From contig CAHIKZ030004736.1 of the NCBI GenBank assembly GCA_903632075.3, forward strand, positions 804,001-868,000: a stretch of DNA of 64,000 nucleotides, in the 5' to 3' direction. This stretch comes from Acanthosepion pharaonis (taxonomy: Eukaryota > Mollusca > Cephalopoda > Sepiida > Sepiidae). Position 1 is the stretch's first letter; each line of letters opens with the position of its first letter. The translations under genes were made by a program, and so were the position numbers. This document shows, piece by piece, positions 33,203-43,594 of this stretch. The notes below the pieces were generated by a model. It had not been told where the DNA came from, did not search any database, and saw only the letters and a program-made list of their open reading frames with translations.

Positions 33203-33593
33203 GACATGTCTCACTGAATAATTTAGACATTTTTTGACAACTTATTTTGAATAGGATCCTCTCATATTCACATATAACTTTCTTTCTGTCCTTATTAAAG
33301 GAAGAGAGAAAATTACTATGTTGATACATATTCATTTATTCCGACATTAGCACAATGACATCATCAGAGTGTTGGATTTTTTCTAAGACAAAATTATTGT
33401 GTTCATCTGAAAGTTAATCTTTTTTAACTGTGAAATAAAAAACGCTAAGTTTATGTATTGTATGGTTTAAATTTCATGTTTGAAACTTCAGGGGAGTTAA
33501 CTAAGTTTGAAATGTTCATATTGTTTTTTTTAAATATGAGAGGATCCTATGAAAATAAGTAGACAAAACTTGTCTAAATTATTCAATGGGACG
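33203..33593. repeat. Inverted pair of PLE-like ends
   Basis: The left arm 33203-33268 (ATAATTTAGACA ... AGGATCCTCTCATATT) is the inverse of the right arm 33527-33593 (AATATGAGAGGATCCTATGA ... TCTAAATTATTCAATGGGAC). In opposite strands both can encode a peptide of the form YERIL.K.....LSKLF. The spacer, on the minus strand at about 33345-33375, has a CTGATGA with a decayed GGAATA partner, a possible hammerhead relic. Confidence 0.6.
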
Positions 33594-33598
33594 TCTTA

Positions 33599-33599
<1 letters not shown>

Positions 33600-33632
<33 letters not shown>

Positions 33633-33636
33633 CAGG

Positions 33637-33672
<36 letters not shown>

Positions 33673-34004
33673 CGAATGCACCGCCGCAATTTTCGACGGA
33701 TTTGCACCAAAATTTACATGCACATGCTCCAAGTTAGCGGAATGGACAAGACCGACTTTGCATTTCCCAACTCCCATCGATAGTGGAAATAATCGATTTT
33801 TTCATGCTTCTACGGCACTTTTCATGTAGTTTGCCGCCATTTTGTACTGGCCAGAGTGAGCTGGCTGCCACGAATAGGCAGGAAGATAGGCACTCCTTTA
33901 AAGGCAAGGAAGGGCAAAAATATTTTAAGTCAAGTGATAGCGATTGCTGTATGAGTCGTACGATTTTTTATTCAAGCACGGGCAACGCAGGGCCATGCTG
34001 CTAG
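33600..34004 (+). mobile_element. Helitron-like non-autonomous element
   Basis: The 3' end GCACGGGCAACGCAGGGCC followed by ATGCTG and CTAG at 34001-34004, with T after it, matches the Helitron pattern: a GC-rich terminal hairpin about 10 bp before CTRR, inserted before T. Near the 5' side are (TA)n at 33601-33630 and (TG)n at 33638-33670, then CGACGGATTTGCACCAAAAT, which resembles the CGGATTTTCATGAAA.TTTG word of common animal Helitrons. The exact 5' TC end is not clear. No Rep/helicase is encoded. Confidence 0.6.
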
Positions 34005-34009
34005 TATAT

Positions 34010-34560
34010 ACATATAGGGATGTTTTAATATCTTATTATTTATTAATTTTTATATTTATAATAATGTATGCATTTTCTTATAAGTAAATTATATTTTTAT
34101 TTTTATCATTAGTATTACGATGTAAATGATTGTATAATGAAGATGCTGTTTAAACAGACACCATCTTAACCATTTCCTCTGTGAACATTATTTGACACAT
34201 TGTTGTAACTCTGTTTTAAATTTAGCCTTCTTATCTCTTTACCTTCCCTTAACCGTTATATTAACTCTTGTTCTGTCTATTCATAATGTAAGCCCCCAAT
34301 GAAAACTTTTCTCTGTTAATTTATTTTGGGTATTTTTTTTATTTTTTTTATCTTTGTATTTCTGTCAGTCTGGGATATCTTGATTCCATTTCATAAAATA
34401 TAGTTGGTCTAATGAGATGAATATGATCATATTCATCGAAATAAATTTATTACTGACTATGGATTTTTAAGTTGTTTTTTTTAATTATAATTTACTCTGT
34501 ATCATAGAATGTGTCCTCATATGGACTGAAAAGTCCTCTTTGGAATAATCCCTACCAATT
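34010..34560. other. AT-rich stretch, nothing recognised
   Basis: No supported feature. Confidence 0.3.
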
Positions 34561-34561
34561 A

Positions 34562-34564
<3 letters not shown>

Positions 34565-34592
<28 letters not shown>
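34565..34592. repeat. (TA)n array
   Basis: About 14 TA units, next to the hammerhead-like terminus at 34633. Confidence 0.9.
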
Positions 34593-34597
<5 letters not shown>

Positions 34598-34632
34598 AAG
34601 GTCTCAATCGTCAGGCGACAGGAACATCCTGG

Positions 34633-34671
34633 TCGCCTGATGATCGCGGTAGCATGAAACTTAAGTAGCGA
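34633..34671 (+). ncRNA. Hammerhead-ribozyme-like fold
   Basis: Stem I TCGC (34633-34636) pairs with GCGA (34668-34671). The core CTGATGA is at 34637-34643 and GAAAC at 34656-34660. Stem III is the self-complementary ACTTAAGT (34659-34666), with A at 34667 in the cleavage position. Stem II (TCGC ggta GCAT) is partly mismatched. An inverted copy of the left part lies just upstream (ATCGTCAGGCGAC near 34606), giving a 13 bp hairpin with one mismatch. Confidence 0.6.
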
Positions 34672-34679
34672 TTCAAAAT

Positions 34680-35110
34680 TTGTCTCTTTCTGAGTTGTTG
34701 CAATGCTGTGCTGAGTAATCGCTTTATGTGGGTATCTGTCTTATGAGTCTATCTTTTTCTCATTTTATGTTTCATTTTCCCTTTTTATTCTATCGGCTTT
34801 TTGTTTTCTTGGTTGTTAGATTCATTAAGTTTTTCTATCTCTAATTTTTCACTCTGAAAATAGATTAATATCATATATTTCGTATTATCGCCACCGATTG
34901 TACGAACGTACCACTTATTTAACACAACAACGTAGCGAGTATGGTTCCAGTTGAGGGTCCAGGATTCGGAGTTCTAGAGGACAGTTGTAATTCCGTAAAA
35001 AATTGTAATTGGTATTCAAGGAAATTTTGAGAAACCTATTTTTATGAGAAATATTATAACAAAAATATTTACTAATCGTTTTATAAAAGATACAGGATAA
35101 AAGATTACGA
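34680..35110. other. Non-coding stretch, nothing recognised
   Basis: Probably 3' of a PLE, but no coding remnant is readable. Confidence 0.3.

Positions 35111-35112
<2 letters not shown>

Positions 35113-35171
<59 letters not shown>
35113..35171. repeat. (CA)n array
   Basis: About 29 CA units. Confidence 0.95.
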
Positions 35172-35174
<3 letters not shown>

Positions 35175-35224
35175 GGTTAATAACCAGTGTTGAATGAGAC
35201 CAGGAAACAGTAGTATTAAAAAGT

Positions 35225-35375
35225 GCTCAATACACGCGTGGAAAATAAATAAAATAAAAGTAAAAATAACATGTAGAGCTTTTAACTTTAAAAATCAGGA
35301 GGTCAATTGAATAAATGACCTTGGTTTCGACCTCACTGTCTCATCAAGCAATATTTTTCTAATGACCATCTAAAC
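35225..35375 (-). mobile_element. PLE-type terminus with hammerhead-like relic
   Basis: On the minus strand a TTGATGAGAC ... GGTCGAAACC stretch (about 35310-35345) keeps a stem II and the GAAA core. It is followed by ACC-AA-GGT as stem III and then C. The C3 position is T and stem I is poor, so it is a relic. AAAAGTGCTCAATAC at 35220-35234 matches the ends near 28629 and 49890. Confidence 0.45.
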
Positions 35376-35429
35376 TTTTCATTAAAAAAAAACAAAAAAA
35401 ATCACTAAGAACGCTGTTCTAAGAAAGTG

Positions 35430-35800
35430 TTCAGACATTCAACATTCCTTAATTTCACTAGTTCAAACCTTCACAGCTAAAACCAGCGCCATGTGTCATA
35501 AACTGGAAGTCATACTCATAAGTATACGGATACTCATTAACTTTGTAGCTCATTTGGTAAGAAGGATGTTTCACTGAAGAAACTTCTTTTTGGGAACTGC
35601 TACTTTTTGGAATAGACTCCTAAGAGGAGGTTTCCATGGTCTCTGCAAATGTTCAGACAAGCTACATTCCTTAGTTTCACTAATCGTGAAGAAATTAAAA
35701 CTGATATTGAGTGTTTCTTTGAATCGGAACCTGAAGAATTTTCACCTGAAATGTCTACAATTTGCCGAATATGTAGGAGTATGATATCGATAATAGAGTA
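35430..35800 (+). pseudogene. LINE-B 3' end fragment(s)
   Basis: GAACTGCTACTTTTTGGAAT at 35595-35614 matches the LINE-B word at 9038 and 40695, and encodes an ATFWNRL-type motif typical of Jockey/CR1 C-termini. The rest is frame-shifted. ACATTCCTTAGTTTCACTA at 35662-35680 also recurs near 8920 and 35440. Confidence 0.45.
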
Positions 35801-36054
35801 AAATATTACCTTGATTAAATATATAATTTAAGATCAAAGAATCATTTGCTTCTTTTACAACTTCAAATTCAACAGGAAGTTAATTCTTACCTAATAATTA
35901 ACAATAGTCTTGTAAGTAAAAAGGTATAAATCACTATATACTACTTTTCCTTTTCTTCTGAAAAACTGAAAAATAACACTGAGATCTCATTTTAACGGAT
36001 ATATTTACCAAAATTATACAAAAATATCTTGAAATACTAAAGAGTAAATTTATT

Positions 36055-36680
36055 CAATAAAATCGCCATTGGCTTCAACAGCAGCCTCCAGACAATTTCA
36101 AAATCTCCTGCAACTCTCTGAGACGATCTCCTTGTTTAAGTTGGTTAATGCTGCTATAATACTAGCCTTCAATTCATCTTAAGTCTCTCTCTGTCGCTCA
36201 GCTGTGTCCCACACATAATAATCAAAAGGGTTACAGTCTGGAGAGTTAGGTGACCAGATGTAATGGCTGATTTGGATGCAGAAATTGTCTGACAGCCAAG
36301 AATGGATTCTCCTGCTTGTTTGGCACGATGCAGAGTCCGTTGCGAGAGATTGGGTCTTCCAGCAGCCAGCCTCTTGACCCAGGTCAGTACTACGTATTGA
36401 GTCTGAGGCCCTGTAGTGAGATGAATGGAGGCATAACGGCGCCATCACTAGTGATCACTCCAAACATCATAATATTGATTGGATATATCATCCCAACACT
36501 TTCAGAATTCTCTGCACTGTCCTCAGATTGACACAGAAACACTCTGAAATGTTTGCATTAGAGCTTCCGGCTCGAATGCCAAGCAGTACAGCATGCAGTT
36601 TCCAAATTTCTGGCGGAGTGATTTGCATCATGATCCTCTTTTTCTCACAGATGGTGCCCAACAGACCCTACCATACTATA
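36055..36680 (-). pseudogene. maT-type mariner transposase, internally deleted
   Basis: On the minus strand: CEKKRIMMQITPPEIWKLHA, then a helix-turn-helix piece NLRTVQRILK, then NIMMFGVITSDGAV across a frameshift, and an open region 36448-36179 with TDSASCQTSRR, SWLSDNF and WSPNSPDCNPFDYYVW. The final stretch ends EAAVEANGDFIE. Between the aspartate of TDSASC and that of NPFDYY there are 37 residues, the DD37D spacing of maT. Sequence between the DNA-binding domain and the first catalytic aspartate is deleted and stops are present. The inverted ends are not identified. Confidence 0.8.
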
Positions 36681-36735
36681 CAGTAGACAAAATAAGAAAC
36701 AAAGATCATGCGCAAAATTGTACCCATCGCAACCA

Positions 36736-36737
<2 letters not shown>

Positions 36738-36791
<54 letters not shown>
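36738..36791. repeat. (TA)n array
   Basis: About 27 TA units, beside the maT remnant. Confidence 0.95.
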
Positions 36792-36794
<3 letters not shown>

Positions 36795-36799
36795 GTGTG

Positions 36800-37345
36800 T
36801 GTATGTGTATGTTTAGGAATATGTCAGAATGAAGGTAAAGATACTTATGAAAGCAAGGCGTTTCTGTTGTCAGAAGTTAAATTGTTTTCAGTGCAACGCA
36901 AAAGCAGAGCACGGTGACCGATGTAATATTCATTTGATATGCCTGTACTCAAAGACACCATTGACATCGTAGTTTGCAAAAGTTGGAAGGATGACAACAG
37001 ATAATGGCAACATTCTGTTTCGCAGGCTGACAGCCATTTGCATAGCACAGCGTTCAAAATTCAACTTTGCTCGGGAAGACATTGCTGTCGATAAAGAATC
37101 GAGCGTATGCTACTGAAAAATAAAGATTTTCTTGAAATGACGCCAAGTGAGTAAGCGGCACAAAATGTAGGATTTATTCTGCTGTTGTCAAAATTGTAAA
37201 ATTTAATGAGTTGGAAAGAAAGGTAAATCAAACTCTCTAGGTTTACAAATTCAGGCGAAACTAGGTTTTTGCTATAATTATTCCAACTTAGGAAAATTAC
37301 TTGATTCAACTGCGCTCACGTACGAAATAATACATTTAGATTATT
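36800..37345. other. Non-coding stretch, nothing recognised
   Basis: No supported feature. Confidence 0.3.
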
Positions 37346-37349
37346 TTAA

Positions 37350-38115
37350 ACTCTCTAGATCTGTGTCCAGATGACACTGTGTTGTTAGCAGACACAGAAA
37401 GGAAACTACAGGACTCATATTGAATGTAGGAAAAGGAAAGCGAGAAGAAAAGACTAAATATCAGTTGTAAGAAAACAGAATGCATGGTTGTCAGTAAAAG
37501 GAAAAATCTAATGTACGAACTGCAAATTGGCGACACTAAAATCAAGCAAGTGCGAAAATGTTAATGATTAGGAAGTGTTTTAAAACAGGACGGAAGATGT
37601 GGCACCGAAATTCGAAGATGCATTCGAACAGCGAATATGCCTTTCGCTTTTCGAAAGTTAAAGTACAAAGAAACAGGAAAATAGCTTTAGTAACAAAGAA
37701 AAGAGTGGTGAGCTGCTGTTATACAATATTGGTCTTTGTGAATGCTAAAAAATCTCTTCACAGATAAAAAAAAAGATACTTGAAGCCACATAAATGAGGT
37801 CCTACATTATGCTGTTGAGAATATCATGGACTGAGCATGCGAGTAATAAGGAAGTTTTAAGGAAAATGGAACCCAAATGAACTTTCTACTTATTATCAGA
37901 AAGAGACAGTTGAAACTTCTAGGGTGCATAATGAGGAAAGAGTGCTTGGAGAATTTGACACTAGCAGGACATATTGAAAACAACAGGGATATAGGAAAGC
38001 ATAAAAATACTAGCATCTTTTAAATAGTCGCAGAACAAGGACTAAGAAGAATATTAAAGAGAAACATTATTAAGAGGAAGATGTGGAGAGTCATAATTGA
38101 CCACGCCCTAAAGTG
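37350..38115 (+). pseudogene. LINE-A reverse transcriptase, palm to C-terminus
   Basis: The most complete LINE-A piece. DDTVLLADTERKLQD at 37370-37415 contains the polymerase active site (the residue before DD is Pro instead of Ala). It is followed by KKTECMVVSKRKNLMYEL near 37455-37520, GDTKIKQV, a lost NYLG region, VQRNRKIALVTKKRV near 37670-37710, then, frame-shifted, ISWTEHASNKEVLRKME near 37828-37870, KRQLKLLGCIMRKE and ENLTLAGHIENNRD to about 37990. The C-terminal end is near 38100. There are several frameshifts, and the 5' half with the endonuclease is missing. Confidence 0.8.
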
Positions 38116-38119
38116 AGAC

Positions 38120-39695
38120 GTCACGCAGAAATAATAAGATCTGTGGAAATTTCAAGTGAGTCAACTTACGAAGATTATGCATTATCTCATGCCTATTTTC
38201 GTCCTAACCCATTTTAATCTTCATTATCATTTGCTCTGTTGAAAGATGCTGGTACACCTATTGACAACCATGACAGGTTTGAATCAATGTTGACAGCAGC
38301 AAAGAACAACAATACATTATTCCGTCTTTTTTTGTTCATTCGTGGTTTTCTTAAAAAGTATTTCTTAACGCTGTGTTTCAATCAGTGGTAATACTGATTC
38401 CGTGTCTATTTTTTTAGGTTAAACAGTAAAAGAATCAATTGTGGTGCAATCAATGAGGAACACAAAACAATGATTGCACAGAAGGTGCAGAAAAAGAAAA
38501 TTCAATACGCGTTCAATGCCGATAATAAAACGAAATAGGAATATATAAAAATAATTCGATATAACTCCGTAATATTTAAGTGAAAAAAAAGGATTTTTTT
38601 GTCCACCATTACCAAAATTTAACGCCCGTAAGTTTAAGATAAAGTAAGAAAAAGTAAGTAAAAAAACAAAGTAAAGTAAAAGTAAGAAAGTAAATAAAGA
38701 AAATAATAAAAGAAAATGAAGTAAACAAAGAAAGTAAAAAGAAAGAAAATAAAAAGTAAAATAAAAAGAAAGCTAAAAAATAAAATAAAAAGAAACTAAA
38801 GTAAAATAAGTAAAAAAAGAAGAAAGAAAAATATAAAAAATAGACAATAAAAAATAAATAAAGATGATACGAATCTCAATTCACAGTTTTCCATAGGAAT
38901 CAAATTTGAACAAATTGAAGTTAAAGAATCGTAACATTTTATTCAACCTTTCACCCGAACGGTCAGTCGTATATAACATTTTTTAGTTGCTTCCAAATCA
39001 GTCAACTTGCTCTCTTTGCTAATGTTGTCATATGCTTGATTATTTTTTTGAAAAATAGCAATATAAAACATAGAAGGTAGGTGATCGAAAATACCAGCGG
39101 AAATCGATATTTTAAGGTTGTTTCGTTAGTTTCTCTCTCTCTGGGGACGAATAAGAAAAAAACCTTTTTTTTTTTCGTTAAGAAAAGAAAATGCAACTTT
39201 AAGTTTTAATGCTTTTCTACTTTAAAAATGTGAACTTTAGGTTTTGGCTTTTGGTGACAATGAACGGAAACAATTGCAAAAACGAACGCATGTCTTAAGT
39301 GAATTTGAAATCATTGCAGTTAGGAAAGTAGTGCGTTGAATAAATAGATGTTAGTGAAAAATAAAAGCTGCGTATTGAAGATAATATTAAACAATCTTAA
39401 AAAGGACACCGGGGAAAAAAAAGAAACAGAAATTATTTATTCCAAGCGTAAATACTCGAACTAATTTCCAAGACGTGTTTTATATTCAAAGCGATTGTAA
39501 AAAAATCCATTTCTTTCGAGTGACTGCAAATTTGGAAACAAATTTAAAGAAGCTTGAAGAAGAATACAATTGATTTTCAATCAGTTTCCATTTGGATGGG
39601 GGTGGGGGAATAAAAGGGGGGAAATGATAGATTTATTATTAACAACAATCAGACAATATAAAACTCATCTTTCACCGTTAGTACTTCATTGGTAA
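38120..39695. other. Non-coding, with an A-rich simple tract
   Basis: At 38630-38870 the plus strand is a purine tract built from AAAGT and AAAGA words. A G-rich patch (GGGGGTGGGGG and a later GGGGGG) lies at 39598-39621. I see no gene. Confidence 0.4.
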
Positions 39696-39699
39696 TAAG

Positions 39700-39900
39700 G
39701 TAATTTCCACTCAGACTCACGAGAGGATGCTTTCCCGATCATTAACATCTTAACCACTTCAAGTTTAGGATCAACCATTATCTATCCTACATCTTATAAA
39801 CTGCGCTTATTGCTTTCTTTCAAGTCCACAGAACAACCTCACTCAGTAACCCTCTACCTTGAGTGGCTTTCGGGCCTTATATTGACTTAACATTTAGTAA
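39700..39900 (+). pseudogene. LINE-B 3' end fragment
   Basis: TTCAAGTTTAGGATCAACCA and CAGTAACCCTCTACCTTGAG align with the tail and 3' UTR of the LINE-B copy at 9100-9200. No reading frame survives. Confidence 0.45.
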
Positions 39901-40430
39901 AGAAAGTAAAAAAAAGGAAGAAAGAAGAAATGAAAACTCGTACCCTGTTTTTAATATATTTATCTGTTTTATTTATGGCTTCGTTTGTTCGGTCTGGGTG
40001 GTTAGCTGTGTGACACTTTGGATAATATTTGCCATGACAGTCTAACAATTGAGCTCTTCCCTCCTACCAACGATAGGCCCATCTACGCATCACACGTAAC
40101 TGGCAATAGACAAGAGACAGTCCGACCTCGCCAAGAGCTGACCAGAATTGACTTCTTCAAGTTGACTGTTAATATAGACTAACAACCGGAAATCATCAAT
40201 GTCCGGATTTGTTGTCACTTGACTCCAAAGCTTTATTTTAATTGTTTATTCGCTTGTTCCCTGTCGGTCGGCTTCAAATACTTTATCCGCCGGCCATAAA
40301 ACAGAGACACGTGACATAAAATCTTCTATGTGGCGGTTCTAATCACAGACTTAGATATCAATATCTCGTCCGAAAGTAGGGCATATTGAAGAGATCTCGC
40401 AAGAGAAGCACTTTGAAACTACGCCAAAAC
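39901..40430. other. Non-coding stretch, nothing recognised
   Basis: Contains a GC-richer segment at 40050-40320 with no coding signal that I can support. Confidence 0.3.
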
Positions 40431-40800
40431 ACTGGAAATGAAATTGGATGAGTTAGAAACTCGAACTTGCATTGAGACTGTGCAAAATATACTCCTGCTG
40501 AAGTTGACGAAGATACTGAGAAAGGTGCTGATAATTTTAGGCGATTTGCCGCCACTAGCAACAACATATCAACCACTCTTGTTGAGTTATGTAATGTCGA
40601 ATTTGTATAGGGCGTATATGGAGTTGAATCCACCGCATTCCTCCGTAGAATACTAAGGAGGAAGTTCTACTCAGGCATCTTTTTCCCGAGAATTGCTACT
40701 TTGTGGAACAAATTTCCGCGTCGATGCCTCATTGTACACTTTAATCTTAACCTCGTCAAGAGTCAATCGTTATTTATCCTCGTTATCCTCATGCTGATGT
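40431..40800 (+). pseudogene. Unknown coding-like repeat followed by LINE-B tail
   Basis: At 40490-40600 the frame NTPAEV-like, DEDTEKGADNFRRFAATSNN matches the fragment at 4001-4075. From about 40660 a LINE-B C-terminal tail begins (ENCYFVEQ, then SSRVNRYLSSL across a shift), ending near 40795. Confidence 0.45.
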
Positions 40801-41455
40801 CCAACTCCACGAGAGCGCCTCTCTGCGTTTGCTTGATCTTACGTTGTCCGCTGATATGAGGTGGAACAAAACATAGACTAAATAGTTTCATCTACCGCAA
40901 GGAAAGTTGGTTCTCTTGTGCTTCTTCAAATCTATAAATCAACCATCCATCCTTGCATGGAATATTGCTGTCAAGATGCGGATATGCAATGTGATAGGTC
41001 TTGATCTGTCATCTAGTTTACAGTTGCTTTCTCACAGACGTGCCGTGGTTTCCTCTGTCTCTTCTATAAGTTTTTTTTCACGGCAACTGTTCTGACGAGT
41101 TGCTTTCTCTGGTCCCCAGACTGCATGAATTTAAGCGAGCTATTAGGTTGGCATCTCGATCACACCCTTTCACTGTCGAAGCGGTTAAATGCAACCGTCT
41201 CTTCTACTCAAACAGCTTCTTTTCTCGCACTTCCCGCCTGTGGAATTCTCTTCCTCTTACTTGCTTCCTGATAACTGAAATCTTTAAATATTCAAGTGTA
41301 ATGTCAATCGATATATTCTGATACCTTGATCTTGTTTCCCCTCCTTCTTTTTATCTTCTCCCCAAACACGTCTCTTTAATATTGGTCTCTACCCTCTGTA
41401 ACTCCTTGCGCGCTAGTGGAACTCCCGCCTTGCTTCGGGTGAAATGCTTAAAAAA
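40801..41455 (+). pseudogene. LINE-B (Jockey/CR1-like) RT C-terminal third with 3' UTR
   Basis: In order: LRLLDLTLSADMRWN at about 40828-40870, KVGSLVLLQI then INQPSILAWNIAVKM, CNVIGLDLSSSLQLLSHRRA at about 40985-41045, and after a shift DELLSLVPRLHEFKRAIRLA and HPFTVEAVKCNRLFYSNSFF, then SRTSRLWNSLP at 41223-41255. This is the C-terminal domain of a Jockey/CR1-type polymerase, complete to its usual RLWNSLP end. A pyrimidine-rich 3' UTR runs to about 41450. The polymerase active site is not included. Confidence 0.8.
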
Positions 41456-41964
41456 ATCATATGCTTGTTTAATATTAGCTTCAATACTAAGCTTTATTTT
41501 TCACGAACACTTATTCATTCAACGCACCTCTTTCCTAAACGCAATGATTTCAAATTAATTTAAGTCATGCATTCGTTATTGCAGCCGTTTCCGTTCATTG
41601 TCACCAAAAGCCAAAACCTAACGTTCACATTTTTAAAATAGTAAAGCTTCAAAAAATTGAAGTTGCATTTTCTTTTTCTCAACGAAAACAAAATGCTGTT
41701 TTTCTCTACTATGAGTGACTCTTGAGCCTTATTCTCTACCATGAGTGACTCTTGAGCCTTATATTGGTCTTGAGCCTTATATAGTCTGAAAATAGACTAT
41801 ATTGCTTCGACTGGATAAGCGATCTACACAGGGTATAGAAGAGGGAGAATCATCATAGCAATCATAGATTGCTATGATGAAACAAATGAAAAAAAAAAAC
41901 AACAATCGATAGACAAAAAAATCTTTAATAATCTCGAAGTAAAACTGGTGAGTGATTAGTAATT
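41456..41964. other. Non-coding, with a short tandem repeat and hairpin
   Basis: A 30 bp unit (TCTCTACYATGAGTGACTCT...) is repeated at 41703-41732 and 41733-41762, with a partial third copy. A perfect 14 bp hairpin (TCATCATAGCAATC with GATTGCTATGATGA, 3-base loop) lies at 41850-41880. Confidence 0.6.
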
Positions 41965-42290
41965 GGATAAACGATCTTCAAGAATATTTACACTATTTAC
42001 ATTGTTTGGACAGTTGTCCTCATCTTTATTGTCATATTCACAACATTTCGGTTGTTGCACGCTCCGGCCTTCTTCAGGTGAGATACTTTAGAATTTCGAA
42101 CGGGACCCTTTATTTTGTCCAACAGGGTAGATTTTTCTTGTTCTACGTGCTATACCTCTTACGGATATCACTTGAAGAAGGTCAAAACGTCGTGAATATA
42201 TAAACAAAGATGAGGATAGCATTCCTAACAAAGTAAATTGTGTAAATAGTTACAATACCTCATCTCAGAAATAAAGTCAGATTTTCAAGA
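41965..42290. mobile_element. FB-A element, deletion copy 6
   Basis: Both inverted ends are well kept (left TTTACACTATTTACATTGTT, GGACAGTTGTCCTCATCTTT; right AAGATGAGGATAGCATTCC, AGTTACAATACCTCATCTCA), but the tRNA-like centre is deleted. The right end has GATATCAC, TTGAAGA, AAAAC and GTGAATAT in hammerhead-like order. Confidence 0.75.
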
Positions 42291-42900
42291 GAATAAATAA
42301 AAAATGTTAGAATTATAATTGGTTGTTGATCACGTGTATAGGTCGACCTCAGTCGGCTGTTCGTCTTCAAGTACACGCGCCTGTTTATACTGCAACTCCG
42401 CTGAACGCACATTAGTTATAGTTTCTGAAAGAGATCACATCATCTGGAATGATCAATGGTTTGAACAAGGGCACGATGACTTGTGAACCCGTGCTAGCAC
42501 AACCACCGACGACTACACAATTTCACTCACAAGACTAGCGTCAACCCGTGTTAATAGTTTCAGCACGTAACGCATGTTGGGATCTCTTCACGTGAAGAAT
42601 TCACCTTCCTGACAAACCAACCATAGTGAGATTCCGACTCCGGTTTCATGGTAGGAAAGAGAACATTCTGAGCCCTCGGCGACAATATAAGTCAAACAAA
42701 ATCTCAACCATTATGACTTCTAAAATCATTTCACAAAACTCTTACTCTCGATCTATTTTATTTTTTTTAATCATTTCACCTTAATCAAGGCAGTAAAGCA
42801 ACTAAAATACGAGGGCTTACTGAGTGTAAAAGAATAAGAAAAAGAGAAACATTAAGAAGAGAGAACAACAGAATAGTAATTAAGATGACAGTAGATAATG
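42291..42900. other. Unrecognised GC-richer stretch
   Basis: No frame or repeat that I can assign. It is less AT-rich than its surroundings. Confidence 0.3.
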
Positions 42901-42904
42901 ATTG

Positions 42905-43130
42905 ACATTGCATTTAAATTTTTGAAGATCAAAGTTGGTTGGGAAGCATTAAGCCGGAAGAGAATTCCACAAGCGAGAAGTGCGAGAGAAATAACTGTTA
43001 GCATAGAACATGCGGTTCCATCTCGCCAACTCAACTGTGAATTGATAAGACCTTGTCGCCAATCGAGTACTGCGCTTAAATTCATAAAGTCTAGATTCCA
43101 TAGCGAAGGGTTCATCCGAAAAAAATACTA
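42905..43130. repeat. Unclassified repeat REP-X, third copy
   Basis: Related to the units at 30630-30975 (GATCAAARTTGRTTGGGAAG and GATRAGACCTTGYCGCCAAT). Plus-strand frame 42898-43134 and minus-strand frame 42852-43115 are both open, so the coding strand, if any, is undecided. Confidence 0.5.
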
Positions 43131-43199
43131 TTAAAGTATTTACAGAAAAGTCACAGGGAAGCTACAATACGACGAACGGTGGGAAAGTGACTAAAGCCG

Positions 43200-43590
43200 A
43201 GATGCCAGCTCAGGACCAATAGTATTGCTGATTCTTTGGAATTTATCAAGGATCTCTAGATATACAGCATAAGCAATATTTAAAGCATTAACAAATACTA
43301 GAGTTTTAAATATGTAAGATAGAGAGAAAAAAATTGTCTAGCACGACACAGTGAAACAAATTTCTTAGCATAAGAACTAACAATGGATTCAATATCTTTT
43401 CACTTCGTGTAAGACGAGAATCCATGTTCGAGCAGGCGCAAGGTGTCATGAAGGTTAGTATAAACCAATGCTGATGAGAAGCAATAAGGTTGATTGATAG
43501 CGAGAAGTTTTGTTTTAGAGTTGTTGACATTAACAAGTCATTCCTTACCCCAATTAATAAATGCACCCTGACTCGGAAAACAAACAAGGA
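43200..43590 (-). pseudogene. LINE-B reverse transcriptase fragment
   Basis: On the minus strand across two frames: WGKEWLVNVNNSKTKLLAIN near 43560-43500, LRLLEHGFSSYT near 43440-43405, SIVSSYAKKFVSLCRARQFF near 43395-43335, and LEILDKFQRISNTIGPELAS near 43265-43205. The order is that of the Jockey/CR1 thumb region just after the active site. It is frame-shifted. Confidence 0.75.
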
Positions 43591-43594
43591 TTTT

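Noticed and set aside
33340..33380. Additional hammerhead-like motif on the minus strand
   Set aside because: CTGATGA is present, but GAAA reads GGAA and no stem I pairs. Kept only as a relic note.
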